A stretch of DNA of 64,000 nucleotides, taken from contig CALHGX010000015.1 in assembly GCA_938031185.1 (NCBI GenBank), positions 1 through 64,000 on the forward strand, written 5' to 3'. Positions 17,161 through 25,547 of this stretch are shown in pieces; within the stretch, counting starts at the first letter, position 1; each line of letters begins with the position of its first letter. This DNA comes from an uncultured bacterium. Its GTDB lineage: Bacteria; Verrucomicrobiota; Kiritimatiellia; CAIKKV01; CALHGX01. The translations under genes and the position numbers were made by a program. The notes beneath the pieces are model-generated. The model saw only the letters and a program-made list of their open reading frames with translations. It was not told the origin of the DNA and did no database searches.

Positions 17161-18533
17161 GCGAGCAACGGAGCGGTTTCAAGGTTGCGAAATTTGGCGG
17201 CACGTCCTTGGCGGATGCCGAGCAGGTGCGCAAGGTGTGCCGTTTGATTCAGGCTGATGCGGGCCGCCGCATTGTGGTGGTATCGGCACCCGGCAAGCGA
17301 TCAGGCAGCGATCGAAAGGTGACGGACTTGTTGATCGCTTGCGCGGAGCGGGGGATCGCGGGGCAACGGCGCAATCCGGAAGCCGAGGCGGTGGTGCGAC
17401 GTTTCGAGGACATTCGCGCCGGCCTGGGGTTGCCGGAAGATTCGATCGCGGCGCTGCGGGAGGACTTGCAGGAGCGATTGGCGGCCGACCGACGGCACAA
17501 GGGCCGGTATTTCGACGCCATCAAGGCCTTGGGCGAAGACTACAGCGCACGGTTGGTCGCCGCGGCCTTGAACGCGCAGGGTGTGGCGGCGACGTATGTG
17601 AATCCGGGGGCCGCGGGGTTGCGCCTGTCTGAAGAACACGGCAATGCCGTGGTGTTGCCGGAGTCGTACCGCCGGCTGCGCAAACTGCGGCAAAGCCGAA
17701 GTGTAGTGGTGTTTCCGGGCTTTTTCGGGTGCACACCGGCGGGCGTGGTGGCGACGTTTCCCCGGGGCGGCTCGGACATCACCGGCGCCATTCTGGCGGC
17801 GGCGACGCAGGCGGATTTGTATGAGAACTTCACCGACGTGGATTCGGTGTTTGCCGCCGATCCGCGCATTGTGCCTGAAGCGAGGCGCATCGAGCTGCTG
17901 ACCTACCGGGAGATGCGTGAACTGGCGTACGCCGGTTTCGGCGTGTTTCACGATGAGGCGATTGTGCCGGCGGTTCGCGCGCGAATTCCGATCTGCATCC
18001 GCAACACCAATCGTCCCGAAGCGCCCGGAACGATGATCGTGCCCGAACGTCCGTACCGGGGCGGGGAGGTGGTCGGCGTGGCGAGCGCGGATGGTTTTTG
18101 CGCGATCTACGTGGACAAGTACCTGATGAACCGCGAGGTGGGCTTCGGGCGGCGCCTGCTGCAGATTGTCGAGGACGAAGGGCTGTCGTACGAACACGCG
18201 CCGTCGGGGATAGACAACACGTCGTTGATTCTGCGGGAGCGTGATTTCAGCACCACCCGGGAGCGTCACATCGTTCGGCGGATTCGGACCGAACTGACGC
18301 CTGACAAGATCGAGGTGGAACGCGGGCTGGCGCTTGTGATGATCGTGGGCGAGGGCATGCATTACACTGTGGGCGTGGCCGCCCGGGCCACGCAGGCGTT
18401 GGCCGGCGCCGGCGTCAACATCGAGATGCTCAATCAAGGGTCGTCCGAAATCAGCATGATGTTCGGCGTGAAGGCGGTTCACCGTGAGCAGGCCGTCCGG
18501 GCGCTGTATCGGGCTTTTTTTTCGCAGAGTTGA
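17157..18533 (+). CDS. lysC: Aspartate kinase
   Basis: 458 residues. It phosphorylates aspartate, the entry to Lys, Met, Thr and Ile. The N-terminal kinase fold starts with KFGGTSLADA; later motifs are GRYFDAIKALGEDYSARL and RGGSDITGAILAAA. The C-terminal third has two ACT domains (EVGFGRRLLQIVEDEGL and VAARATQALAGAGVNIEMLNQGSSEISMM), the latter with the effector-binding pattern. It is fused in the operon directly to hom (ATGA overlap) rather than as a ThrA-type fusion protein. No leader peptide, T-box or lysine riboswitch was seen upstream. Confidence 0.94.
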   Translation: MSEQRSGFKVAKFGGTSLADAEQVRKVCRLIQADAGRRIVVVSAPGKRSGSDRKVTDLLIACAERGIAGQRRNPEAEAVVRRFEDIRAGLGLPEDSIAALREDLQERLAADRRHKGRYFDAIKALGEDYSARLVAAALNAQGVAATYVNPGAAGLRLSEEHGNAVVLPESYRRLRKLRQSRSVVVFPGFFGCTPAGVVATFPRGGSDITGAILAAATQADLYENFTDVDSVFAADPRIVPEARRIELLTYREMRELAYAGFGVFHDEAIVPAVRARIPICIRNTNRPEAPGTMIVPERPYRGGEVVGVASADGFCAIYVDKYLMNREVGFGRRLLQIVEDEGLSYEHAPSGIDNTSLILRERDFSTTRERHIVRRIRTELTPDKIEVERGLALVMIVGEGMHYTVGVAARATQALAGAGVNIEMLNQGSSEISMMFGVKAVHREQAVRALYRAFFSQS

Positions 18534-18557
18534 TGCGTACCCGAAGGAGCGCGAGAT

Positions 18558-20150
18558 ATGAGCGAACGCAGAAGGATTCAAATCTATGACACGACCCTGC
18601 GCGACGGGGCGCAAGGAGAGGGCGTCTCCTTTTCGGGCGCCGCCAAGGTGCACCTAGCTTTGAAGCTCGACGAGTTCGGCGTGGACTACATCGAAGGGGG
18701 ATACGCCGGCTCGAACCAGAAGGACATGGATTTTTTTACCGACATTCGCCGCCACACGCTGCGCCACGCTCGGGTGGCCGCCTTCGGCAGCACGCGGCGG
18801 ATGAACACGCCCGTGGGCGAAGACGCCAATGTGGTCCGCCTGCTGGAGGCGGAAACGCCGGTGACAACGATTTTCGGCAAAGCATGGATGCTGCACGTTA
18901 CCGATGTGCTGCGGACCACAGCGGAAGAGAACCTGGCCATGATTGCGGATACAGTCCGATATTTGAAGGAGCGCGGCCGAGAGGTGATTTTTGACGCGGA
19001 GCATTTCTATGACGGGTACAAGGACAATCCCGCCTACGCCATGGCAGCATTGCGCGCGGCCGCGGAAGCGGGCGCCGACTGCCTGGTATTGTGCGACACC
19101 AATGGCGGCTCGCTGCCGCACGAGGTGTATGACATTACGGCGCTGGTGCGCCGGGCGTTCCCCACGCCGCTGGGCATTCACACGCACAACGACGCGGGGC
19201 TGGCGGTGGCGACCAGTTTGGAAGCTGTTCGCGCCGGCGCCATCCAGGTGCAGGGCACGATCAACGGCTACGGCGAACGATGCGGGAACGCCAATCTATG
19301 CACGATCCTTCCGGCTTTGGAGTTGAAGATGGGGTTGCAGGCCATGCAGCCGGGCCGCCTGAAGCAGTTGCGGAATTTGTCCGTGTTTGTGGATGACCTG
19401 GTCGGGTTCCGGCCCGATTCCCGGGCGCCCTACGTGGGAGCGAGCGCGTTCACGCACAAGGCCGGCATGCACGTGAACGCCGTGCAGAAGAACCCGAGAA
19501 GCTTTGAGCATGTTCCGCCGGAGACCGTTGGCAACGAGCGGCGGACGTTGGTCTCGGAGGGATCGGGGGCCAGCAGTGTGCTACTCAAGGCTATCGAAAT
19601 GGGGGTTGCGCTCAAGAAGTCCTCTCCCGAAGTCAAGGAGGTGCTCGAAGCCCTCAAAGAGATGGAAAAACAGGGCTATGCCTTTGAGGCGGCGGACGCC
19701 TCGTTCCGGATTCTGGTGCAGAAGGTGCTCAAGCAGCATCGGTCGTTCTTCGATCTGGACGGATTTCTGGTCACCATCGAAAAGGGCGGCAAGGACGAGC
19801 CATGTCGCTCGAAAGCCCGGGTGAAGGTGCGGGTGCAGGATCAGATCGCAGAAACCGAGGCGGAAGGCGACGGGCCCGTCAATGCGCTGGACCGGGCGCT
19901 GCGGCAAGCGCTGACGCGATTCTATCCCGAGATTGAGAGGGTGGTGCTCACGGACTTCCGGGTGCGCATTTTGGATCCGGAGGAGGCCACGGCGGCGAAG
20001 ACCCGGGTGGTGATCGAATCGACAGACGGCCGGGAAAGCTGGGGCACCGTAGGGGTGTCGGGGAATATCATCGAGGCGGCTTGGGAGGCGCTGGTGGACA
20101 GCATGGAATACAAGCTGTTTCGTGAGGAGGAAGAGAGCGGTCGGGCGTAG
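18558..20150 (+). CDS. cimA: (R)-citramalate synthase
   Basis: 530 residues, the usual length for CimA. It condenses pyruvate with acetyl-CoA to citramalate, opening a threonine-independent route to isoleucine. The HMGL barrel contains YDTTLRDGAQGEGVSF, HNDAGLAVA and GTINGYGERCGN; the C-terminal part is the LeuA-type dimer/regulatory domain. GAQGEGV after TLRD distinguishes CimA from LeuA (GEQ). It follows lysC by 24 bases with GGAGCG upstream. Its product can be processed by LeuCD. Confidence 0.94.
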   Translation: MSERRRIQIYDTTLRDGAQGEGVSFSGAAKVHLALKLDEFGVDYIEGGYAGSNQKDMDFFTDIRRHTLRHARVAAFGSTRRMNTPVGEDANVVRLLEAETPVTTIFGKAWMLHVTDVLRTTAEENLAMIADTVRYLKERGREVIFDAEHFYDGYKDNPAYAMAALRAAAEAGADCLVLCDTNGGSLPHEVYDITALVRRAFPTPLGIHTHNDAGLAVATSLEAVRAGAIQVQGTINGYGERCGNANLCTILPALELKMGLQAMQPGRLKQLRNLSVFVDDLVGFRPDSRAPYVGASAFTHKAGMHVNAVQKNPRSFEHVPPETVGNERRTLVSEGSGASSVLLKAIEMGVALKKSSPEVKEVLEALKEMEKQGYAFEAADASFRILVQKVLKQHRSFFDLDGFLVTIEKGGKDEPCRSKARVKVRVQDQIAETEAEGDGPVNALDRALRQALTRFYPEIERVVLTDFRVRILDPEEATAAKTRVVIESTDGRESWGTVGVSGNIIEAAWEALVDSMEYKLFREEEESGRA

Positions 20151-20166
20151 AAGCTGAGGCCGGTGC

Positions 20167-20799
20167 ATGGTGGGAGATGACGGGAGAAACGGCGCTTCGC
20201 CGACGGTTCGAGCCTTTGTGGCATTGGAGCTCTCGGAGACGTTGCGGCTTGCGCTAATGGACGTGCCGCAATCGTTGCGGCGGCTCGCGGGGCGTGTGAA
20301 CTGGGCCGCGCCCGAAAATTGGCATGTCACCTTGTTTTTCCTCGGGGATGTTTTCGAGGAGCAAGTGTCGGCGATGCGCAATGCGCTGAACGCGGCTGCG
20401 GAATCATTGGTTCCCTTTTCCTTTGAGGTCAAAGGCCTTGGCTGGTTCGGTCCGGCGCGCGCGCCACGGGTGATCTGGGCCGGACTCGGCGCGGGAGCCC
20501 GCCTTGTGGCGGAGTGCCATAGCTCGGTGCTCGCCTCGTTGAGGCCCCTCGGCTTTGCCGGGGAGGAACGCCCTTTCGTGCCGCATATTACGCTTGGGCG
20601 GGTGCGAGCGGCCGGCGGCAATCTGACGGAAGCGCTGACCGCATGGAGCGAGCGGTTTTTCGGTACGCAGTCAGCGGTTCGTCTGGCGTTGATGCGAAGC
20701 CAGCTTTCACCGCGGGGAGCGGTGTATTCTTCCCTGCACACTGCGGACTTTCGCGGCAGCCCCCCGCCTGATCCAACAACAAGGGGCGTTCAGCAGTAG
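20167..20799 (+). CDS. thpR: RNA 2',3'-cyclic phosphodiesterase (2H phosphoesterase superfamily)
   Basis: 210 residues. Both catalytic HxTx motifs are present: HVTLFF near residue 60 and HITLGR near residue 140. The enzyme opens RNA 2',3'-cyclic phosphates; some members ligate tRNA halves. Start is ATG 20167 with a modest site GAGGCC. The last 10 bases overlap the convergent hydG gene. Confidence 0.9.
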   Translation: MVGDDGRNGASPTVRAFVALELSETLRLALMDVPQSLRRLAGRVNWAAPENWHVTLFFLGDVFEEQVSAMRNALNAAAESLVPFSFEVKGLGWFGPARAPRVIWAGLGAGARLVAECHSSVLASLRPLGFAGEERPFVPHITLGRVRAAGGNLTEALTAWSERFFGTQSAVRLALMRSQLSPRGAVYSSLHTADFRGSPPPDPTTRGVQQ

Positions 20800-22187
20800 A
20801 CGTCGCGTTCGCCGGCTTGCACGCGCCGCAGCATCGCTTCTGCCCGCTCGCGAGCGGACGGATCCATTTCCGAGAGCACCGCTGCGATGAGCGATTCGCC
20901 CACACGCCGGGTGTCGGGCGAGGCAAAGTCCAGAAGGTATTCCTTGAAAGACGCCAATGCGTTGGGGTCGCAGAATCGTTTGATGTCGCCGGGTTTGGCC
21001 AAGTCCATGAAGTCTTCTCCCGTGCGGCCGAGCCGGTAGCAAGCCGTGCAGAAGGAGGGGATGTATCCCATTGAGGCGACATCGCGAATTACCTCATCGA
21101 GCGGGCGGTGATCGCCCAACGAAAACTGACTGTGGTCATATTGCTCGCCTTGGGTGTATCCGCCGGGATTGGTTCGGCTGCCGGCGGAAATTTGCGAGAC
21201 GCCCAAGGCGAACGTTTCGCGGCGCAAGGCCGGGGTTTCGCGCGTGGAGAGAATGATGCCGGTGTAGGGCACGGCCAGCCGCAAGATGGCCACGAGCTTG
21301 CGGAATTCGATGTCCGAGACCGGTTGCGGGGGATGCGCCGCGAGGTCGGAGCCGACGGCCGGCTCGAGACGGGGCACACTGATGGTGTGAGGGCCGATGC
21401 CGTGGGTTGCCTCCAGATGGCGGATGTGCTGCAGGAGCGAAAGCAGTTCGAAACGCCAGTCGAACAGGCCGAACAGCACCCCGATACCAATGTCGTCCAC
21501 GCCGGCTTCGATTGCTCGATCGGGCGCGGTGATGCGCCACTCGTAATCCGCCTTCCGCCCGCCGACGTGGACGCGGGCGTACGTGGCCCGATGATAGGTT
21601 TCCTGAAAGAGCTGATAGGTGCCGATGCCCGTGGCCTTCAGACGGCGAAACTCTTCGACCGACAGCGGCGCGAGGTTGACATTGATTCGGCGGATGCCGC
21701 CGTGGGGCGTGCGCACGGCGTAGGCGGTTTCGATGGCGCTGAGCACGTAGTCGAAGCCTTCGCGCGGATAGGATTCGCCCGCGACGAGCAGCAGGCGTTT
21801 GTGCCCCTGACGCAGCAACGCTTCGACTTCCTGCGCGATTTCGGGCTGGCGGAGGGCGCGGCGGCGAACCGCCGCATTGCCCGCGCGAAACGCGCAATAG
21901 AGGCACTCATTGGCGCAAAGATTGGAAACATAAAGAGGCGCGAACAAGACGAGGCGACGGCCGTAGATGCGCTCCTTCACCTGGCGGGCGGTGTCGAATA
22001 AGGCGGCGAGGCCTTCCGGGTCGCTGAGGGTGGCGAGGGATGCGACATCAGCCGGGGCGATGCCCTTTCCCTCCACGGCTCGGGCCAGAATGTCCCGCAG
22101 GGCCGCGGCATCCGGTCTTGCCGCGGAGGCCAGGGTGTTGGCGACGACGGCTTCGTCCATCCAACGGGAGGAATCATGGGGCGTCAT
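20790..22187 (-). CDS. hydG: [FeFe]-hydrogenase maturase HydG
   Basis: 465 residues. A radical SAM enzyme that cleaves tyrosine to supply CO, CN and Fe for the H-cluster. The SAM cluster motif is C-x3-C-x2-C (CANECLYC, about residues 91-98). The hallmark second cluster is also present: CTAC followed by 22 residues and Cys (C-x2-C-x22-C), within FCTACYRLGRTGEDF...FC. ThiH has the first motif but not this second one, so HydG is the better call. Its ATG overlaps the stop of the upstream URO-D gene by 4 bases. HydE, HydF and the hydrogenase itself are not in the window. Confidence 0.92.
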   Translation of the reverse strand: MTPHDSSRWMDEAVVANTLASAARPDAAALRDILARAVEGKGIAPADVASLATLSDPEGLAALFDTARQVKERIYGRRLVLFAPLYVSNLCANECLYCAFRAGNAAVRRRALRQPEIAQEVEALLRQGHKRLLLVAGESYPREGFDYVLSAIETAYAVRTPHGGIRRINVNLAPLSVEEFRRLKATGIGTYQLFQETYHRATYARVHVGGRKADYEWRITAPDRAIEAGVDDIGIGVLFGLFDWRFELLSLLQHIRHLEATHGIGPHTISVPRLEPAVGSDLAAHPPQPVSDIEFRKLVAILRLAVPYTGIILSTRETPALRRETFALGVSQISAGSRTNPGGYTQGEQYDHSQFSLGDHRPLDEVIRDVASMGYIPSFCTACYRLGRTGEDFMDLAKPGDIKRFCDPNALASFKEYLLDFASPDTRRVGESLIAAVLSEMDPSARERAEAMLRRVQAGERDVYC

Positions 22188-23281
22188 GGCGGGACTACTT
22201 TTTTTTGAGCGCTATGGAGCCGCTCGACTTCGCGGAGGAAACGTTCTGCTTCTTCACGGGATTCGCAGCGCACGGCGTACATAGCGCCTTCGGGACGCAG
22301 GATGTCCATGAGTTCGAGGGCCTGGCGCGGGGTCATGTGCTCCAACCACAAGCCCTTGCCAAGGGCCTGAATGCGGCGCAGAAGATCCGGCCATTCGTTC
22401 TGGGATGATTTTTCACCAGCGCCGGGCACCCATTGAATAACATCCACGCCGGGTGCTTCGCAAATAGAGTCCAGATGGCGGATGGCGCCGGGGCCGTCCA
22501 GATGGTAAATGGCGTGGTCCAGCAGTTCGGTTTCCTTGAAAACATACTCCTTGAAGAAGTCGTCGAACATTTCGGGACTGATCATGCAGCAGAAGTCGTT
22601 TTGAACGATCGCGAAGCGGCCTCGGCAGGTGGCCGGCAACCAGCTTGTGTTCATGCCGTTGGACCGCGGGTGAAGGATTTGAAAATGGGCCTCGAGCACC
22701 TGGGCCAGCACCTCGTGCATCTCCCGCAGGCGCTTGTGGATTTCTTCCGGCTGCTCGATCAGGTCCATCAGCAGCGCCTCAGGGCTTCGCAGAGCCGAAA
22801 GCGCATCGCCGTTCGAGTGAAGGTCTCCCGACGAGGTGAGCCACCGACCCTGGCCGCGTTCGGCGCTCAAACGCAGGAATCGCTCCATGGCCTGCCAGAG
22901 GTATCCGTCGCGCTGAAAACGCAGGGGCGGTTCCTCGGCCCAGTTGGTGACGCGGGGTTTGGCCCAGGTGGTATGCGGGTCGGAGAAATCAAGTTCGCTG
23001 CCCGTAAATCCGGTGAGAATGTCCGGCCCCAGATTGCAGCCGAAGGCGGGGAATCCTTCGGCCATGAAGCCGACGGTCGTGAGATGTTTCTCGAAGCAAT
23101 CCAGCTGCCAATCGAAGGCGAACCACTTTTCGGGGGGAGTGGGCGGTGGCGGAGGAAGGGGTGGAAGCGGCTGACCGTTCGGAAACGAGAGATACAGCAG
23201 GGGGCGGTCGTGATTCTCCCGAGCGAAGGTGAGCCCGAAGCGGTCGGCGATGGCGTCCATATTCAGATCGCGGATGTCCAT
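22184..23281 (-). CDS. URO-D superfamily protein (uroporphyrinogen decarboxylase-like; possible corrinoid/C1 methyltransferase)
   Basis: 365 residues from ATG 23281, which has AAGGAG 7 bases upstream. The TIM-barrel order of the URO-D family is visible, including SGDLHSNGDALSALRSPEALLMDLIEQPEE (substrate side) and AIYHLDGPGAIRHLDSICE (C-terminal metal-like segment). The true HemE N-terminal signature is absent. Members of this group act as methyltransferases for corrinoid or CoM pathways, but the substrate here is unknown. It is translationally coupled to hydG, which is an unusual pairing. Confidence 0.8.
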   Translation of the reverse strand: MDIRDLNMDAIADRFGLTFARENHDRPLLYLSFPNGQPLPPLPPPPPTPPEKWFAFDWQLDCFEKHLTTVGFMAEGFPAFGCNLGPDILTGFTGSELDFSDPHTTWAKPRVTNWAEEPPLRFQRDGYLWQAMERFLRLSAERGQGRWLTSSGDLHSNGDALSALRSPEALLMDLIEQPEEIHKRLREMHEVLAQVLEAHFQILHPRSNGMNTSWLPATCRGRFAIVQNDFCCMISPEMFDDFFKEYVFKETELLDHAIYHLDGPGAIRHLDSICEAPGVDVIQWVPGAGEKSSQNEWPDLLRRIQALGKGLWLEHMTPRQALELMDILRPEGAMYAVRCESREEAERFLREVERLHSAQKKVVPP

Positions 23282-23443
23282 TGTGCAGCTCCTTGGGTGA
23301 AACAAACCTTGCGACTATACAAGTCGAATGTGGTTCGTGGCAAGTCAGGCGCGGGCGCGGTGATGCCGCAAACACACGAAGGGAGATCCTGCTGTCGCGG
23401 GGCGCTGCAGGACGATAAATTTGAGAGGGGGCATTCGGCCCGC

Positions 23444-23471
23444 TTGACTCATGGCGCGAGTGCCCTATGCT
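23444..23471 (+). promoter_or_regulatory. Putative sigma-70 promoter for trxC
   Basis: TTGACT (23444-23449), a 16-base spacer and TATGCT (23466-23471) stand just ahead of the trxC ribosome site. The expected transcript start near 23478 leaves only about 14 bases of leader. It is in the intergenic gap facing trxC. Confidence 0.45.
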
Positions 23472-23491
23472 GGTCTCAGGGGGGCGCTCCG

Positions 23492-23926
23492 ATGAATGAA
23501 CGTCTCCATGTGGTGTGCTTTCGTTGTGAGGCCGTGAACCGTTTGCCGGCTGTGCGCCTCGGAGACGGACCACGCTGTGGACGCTGCAGCAGCAGGCTTT
23601 TTTCGGGTCAGGCCGTGGAATTGACCAGCCGCAATTTTCAGCTTCATATCGAGCGGAACGATGTGCCCGTGGTGGTGGATTTTTGGGCCTCCTGGTGTGG
23701 GCCTTGTCGGGTGATGGGGCCCATCTTCGATCAGGCCGCCTTGTCCGTGGAGCCCCGAGCGCGGTTCGCAAAGGTCAACGTCGAGGTAGAGGGTGCTCTG
23801 GCGGAGCGACATGCCATCCGGGCCATTCCGGCAACCGTCGTGTTTCGCGGCGGCCGCGAGATCGGCCGGCAGGGTGGCGCCATGAGCCTGCAAGGACTGG
23901 TTCGCTGGATACAATCCTTGCTCTGA
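23492..23926 (+). CDS. trxC: Thioredoxin 2 (zinc-finger thioredoxin)
   Basis: 144 residues from ATG 23492 (ribosome site GGGGGG just upstream). The N-terminal zinc finger has two CxxC pairs (C9/C12 and C29/C32), and the active site WCGPC is at residues 68-72. The rest is a thioredoxin fold with FAKVNVEVE and RAIPATVV (cis-Pro). TrxC-type proteins reduce protein disulfides and respond to oxidative stress. The following RF-like gene begins 24 bases downstream and is probably co-transcribed. Confidence 0.93.
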   Translation: MNERLHVVCFRCEAVNRLPAVRLGDGPRCGRCSSRLFSGQAVELTSRNFQLHIERNDVPVVVDFWASWCGPCRVMGPIFDQAALSVEPRARFAKVNVEVEGALAERHAIRAIPATVVFRGGREIGRQGGAMSLQGLVRWIQSLL

Positions 23927-23949
23927 AACCCGCCGAAGGCGAGGGGTAT

Positions 23950-24366
23950 GTGAGCGCAGCCGTGCCGGAACGGAAGAAACAGGACGCCTTGGCGGAGCGG
24001 ATGCGACGGCTCGGGGTGACGGAATCCGATTTGATCGAGAAGTTCGTGTTGGGGTCGGGCCGGGGCGGGCAGAAACTTAACAAGACGGCTTCCTGTGTCT
24101 ACTTGCGCCACGTTCCCACGGGAATCGAGGTGAAATGCCAGCGGGAGCGGTCGCGCGAGGCGAACCGTTTTTTTGCGCGCCGGGAGTTGTGCGACCGAAT
24201 GGAAGAGCGATTGGCGGGGGAGGTTCAAGCCCGCCGGGAAGCGGCCGAGCGCATTCGCCGTCAGAAACGGCGACGGACGCGCCGGCAAAAAGCAAGAATG
24301 CTGGAGCAGAAGCGCCGGCGAGGCGAAAAGAAAGCACGGCGCGCTCCCGTGTCGGAAAGCGAATAG
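23950..24366 (+). CDS. GGQ-domain peptide release/rescue factor-like protein
   Basis: 138 residues from GTG 23950 with CGAGGGG upstream; the longer frame runs back through trxC and is rejected. The catalytic loop GSGRGGQ (GGQ at 39-41) is followed by KTASCVYLRHVPTGIEV, as in release-factor domain 3. There is no stop-codon recognition domain. The basic C-terminus (RIRRQKRRRTRRQKARM) is like the tails of ArfB and MTRFR-type rescue factors that insert into the mRNA channel. Likely a stalled-ribosome hydrolase. Confidence 0.82.
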   Translation: MSAAVPERKKQDALAERMRRLGVTESDLIEKFVLGSGRGGQKLNKTASCVYLRHVPTGIEVKCQRERSREANRFFARRELCDRMEERLAGEVQARREAAERIRRQKRRRTRRQKARMLEQKRRRGEKKARRAPVSESE

Positions 24367-24384
24367 AGGCGCGGCCTCGCGTGG

Positions 24385-24606
24385 TTAGAAAACCCGTTCC
24401 ACGTTGATGCGCGAATCCACATCCTCTCGCAGGATGCGCTCGATGCCCTGTTTGATGGTGGTGACGGCGTGCGGACATCCGCCGCACGCGCCGCGCAGCT
24501 TGAGCTTCACGTTTGTTCCCGTCACCTCCACGACTTCCAAGTCGCCGCCATCGGCTTGCAGCATGCCACGAAGCTGTTCCAGCTTGGCACGAATCTTGTT
24601 TTCCAT
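24385..24606 (-). CDS. NifU C-terminal domain protein (Fe-S scaffold/carrier)
   Basis: 73 residues, a single NifU-C domain. C-G-G-C (C41 and C44) in ACGGCPHA is the [4Fe-4S]/[2Fe-2S] ligand pair. The fold is complete (LEQLRGMLQADGGDLEVVEV ... GIERILRE). Such stand-alone proteins deliver Fe-S clusters to apoproteins; relevant here because HydG, LeuC and the Nfn-type pair need clusters. It converges on the RF-like gene with 18 bases between. Confidence 0.9.
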   Translation of the reverse strand: MENKIRAKLEQLRGMLQADGGDLEVVEVTGTNVKLKLRGACGGCPHAVTTIKQGIERILREDVDSRINVERVF

Positions 24607-25547
24607 GCGCGTCTCCTAAACCTACCAAGGTCCATATTGGCAAAAAAGGGTTGCCCGTGACAAGAACCGATCACAGGAGGACCGCTTCAGCGGGAGGAGA
24701 TCGCCAGCCAGATGCAGAAAACCGATTCCCGGCCGAGGCCGGTCGCAGAATCCGTGCCTCGTTCGGCCAAACGTCGCTCATCCGCGCCATTCGCTTGGTG
24801 ATGGCCGCGACCGCGCGGATTTGCGCCGCTCCGGCATGCCGTGACCGCTGCGTTGATCGGCTTGTCCCGCCCCATCAGCTTTTCAAGGCGGAGGGACAAA
24901 CAACATCCGCCTCCGCAACACATCATGTTGTCAGAAACCTGACTTTGGTGGGTGACGCACCTCTCAGGGTGTGCCAAATCACGGCTGGCTTGCCGGTGCA
25001 GGGGGTGTTGGCGGCGGCAGTTCAGGGCAGAGTTTGTGCTCGCAATTCGGGCAGATGCCATGCCTGAACGCCGCCTCGGAGCGCCTGGAGACATCATGCT
25101 CGAGTTGGTTTCAGTAACCTTGGTCATCCCGTATTTTCTTGCACGCGCAACAGATTGGCAGAAGCCCTTGCGAAAGCAAAGCCTGAGTGAAGACCGCAGG
25201 AAGCGCAACCAAGCGCCCCGATCTGAAGCGTCGGGGGCAAGCTCCAAACGAAGGTGCCATCGTCATTGGCAGACGATTCCGGTCCATCTACGTCCCCTGT
25301 CGGGAGAACCAAGTGGGGGGCGTTCCCATGGCGGCGACGGGATGGGGGAGGACGGCGCCGGAATGGCTCAACGGACGAAAAGAACGGGAGGGAAGCCCGG
25401 CGGGTATGGCGCGAGCGCGGAGAAAGCCGCCTGAAATCAGCGAAGTCCGAAAGAGGCGGAAGAGCCTTTGGGTGATTCCGCCCCCACGGCTTTACCTGAA
25501 GCGGCGGGCGTGATAAGCATTTTTCCGTGAAGTTCTTTCCAGGCCGC
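24607..25547. other. Gene-poor stretch
   Basis: About 940 bases without an intact gene that I can support. It contains the remnant described at 24979-25167; open frames elsewhere are short, contain atypical composition and do not resemble known proteins. The flanking pieces 24607-24978 and 25168-25526 show nothing recognisable. A palindromic AACACATCATGTTGT segment near 24920-24934 is noted but not interpreted. Confidence 0.5.
24979..25167 (-). pseudogene. Remnant of a signalling protein's C-terminal Cys-rich domain
   Basis: Reading on the minus strand from about 25167, the frame gives LLPICCACKKIRDDQGY, a TGA at 25111-25113, then NQLEHDVSRRSEAAFRHG and ICPNCEHKLCPEL, ending at the TGA 24979-24981. 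This is the well-known C-terminal element of sensor kinases and PAS/GAF proteins (LPICxxCKKIRDDxGYW ... HGICPxCxxKLYPEL); the Trp of GYW is here TGA, and the first and last blocks are otherwise in the same frame. Upstream in that frame no kinase or PAS domain is recognisable, so it is a fossil or severely truncated gene. Confidence 0.7.

Noticed and set aside
17301-18653. 450-residue frame on the minus strand
   Set aside because: Antisense to lysC, with no domain.
24513-25434. Short overlapping frames on both strands in the gene-poor region
   Set aside because: Sequence composition and lack of motifs suggest they are not genes; only the remnant at 24979-25167 shows homology.
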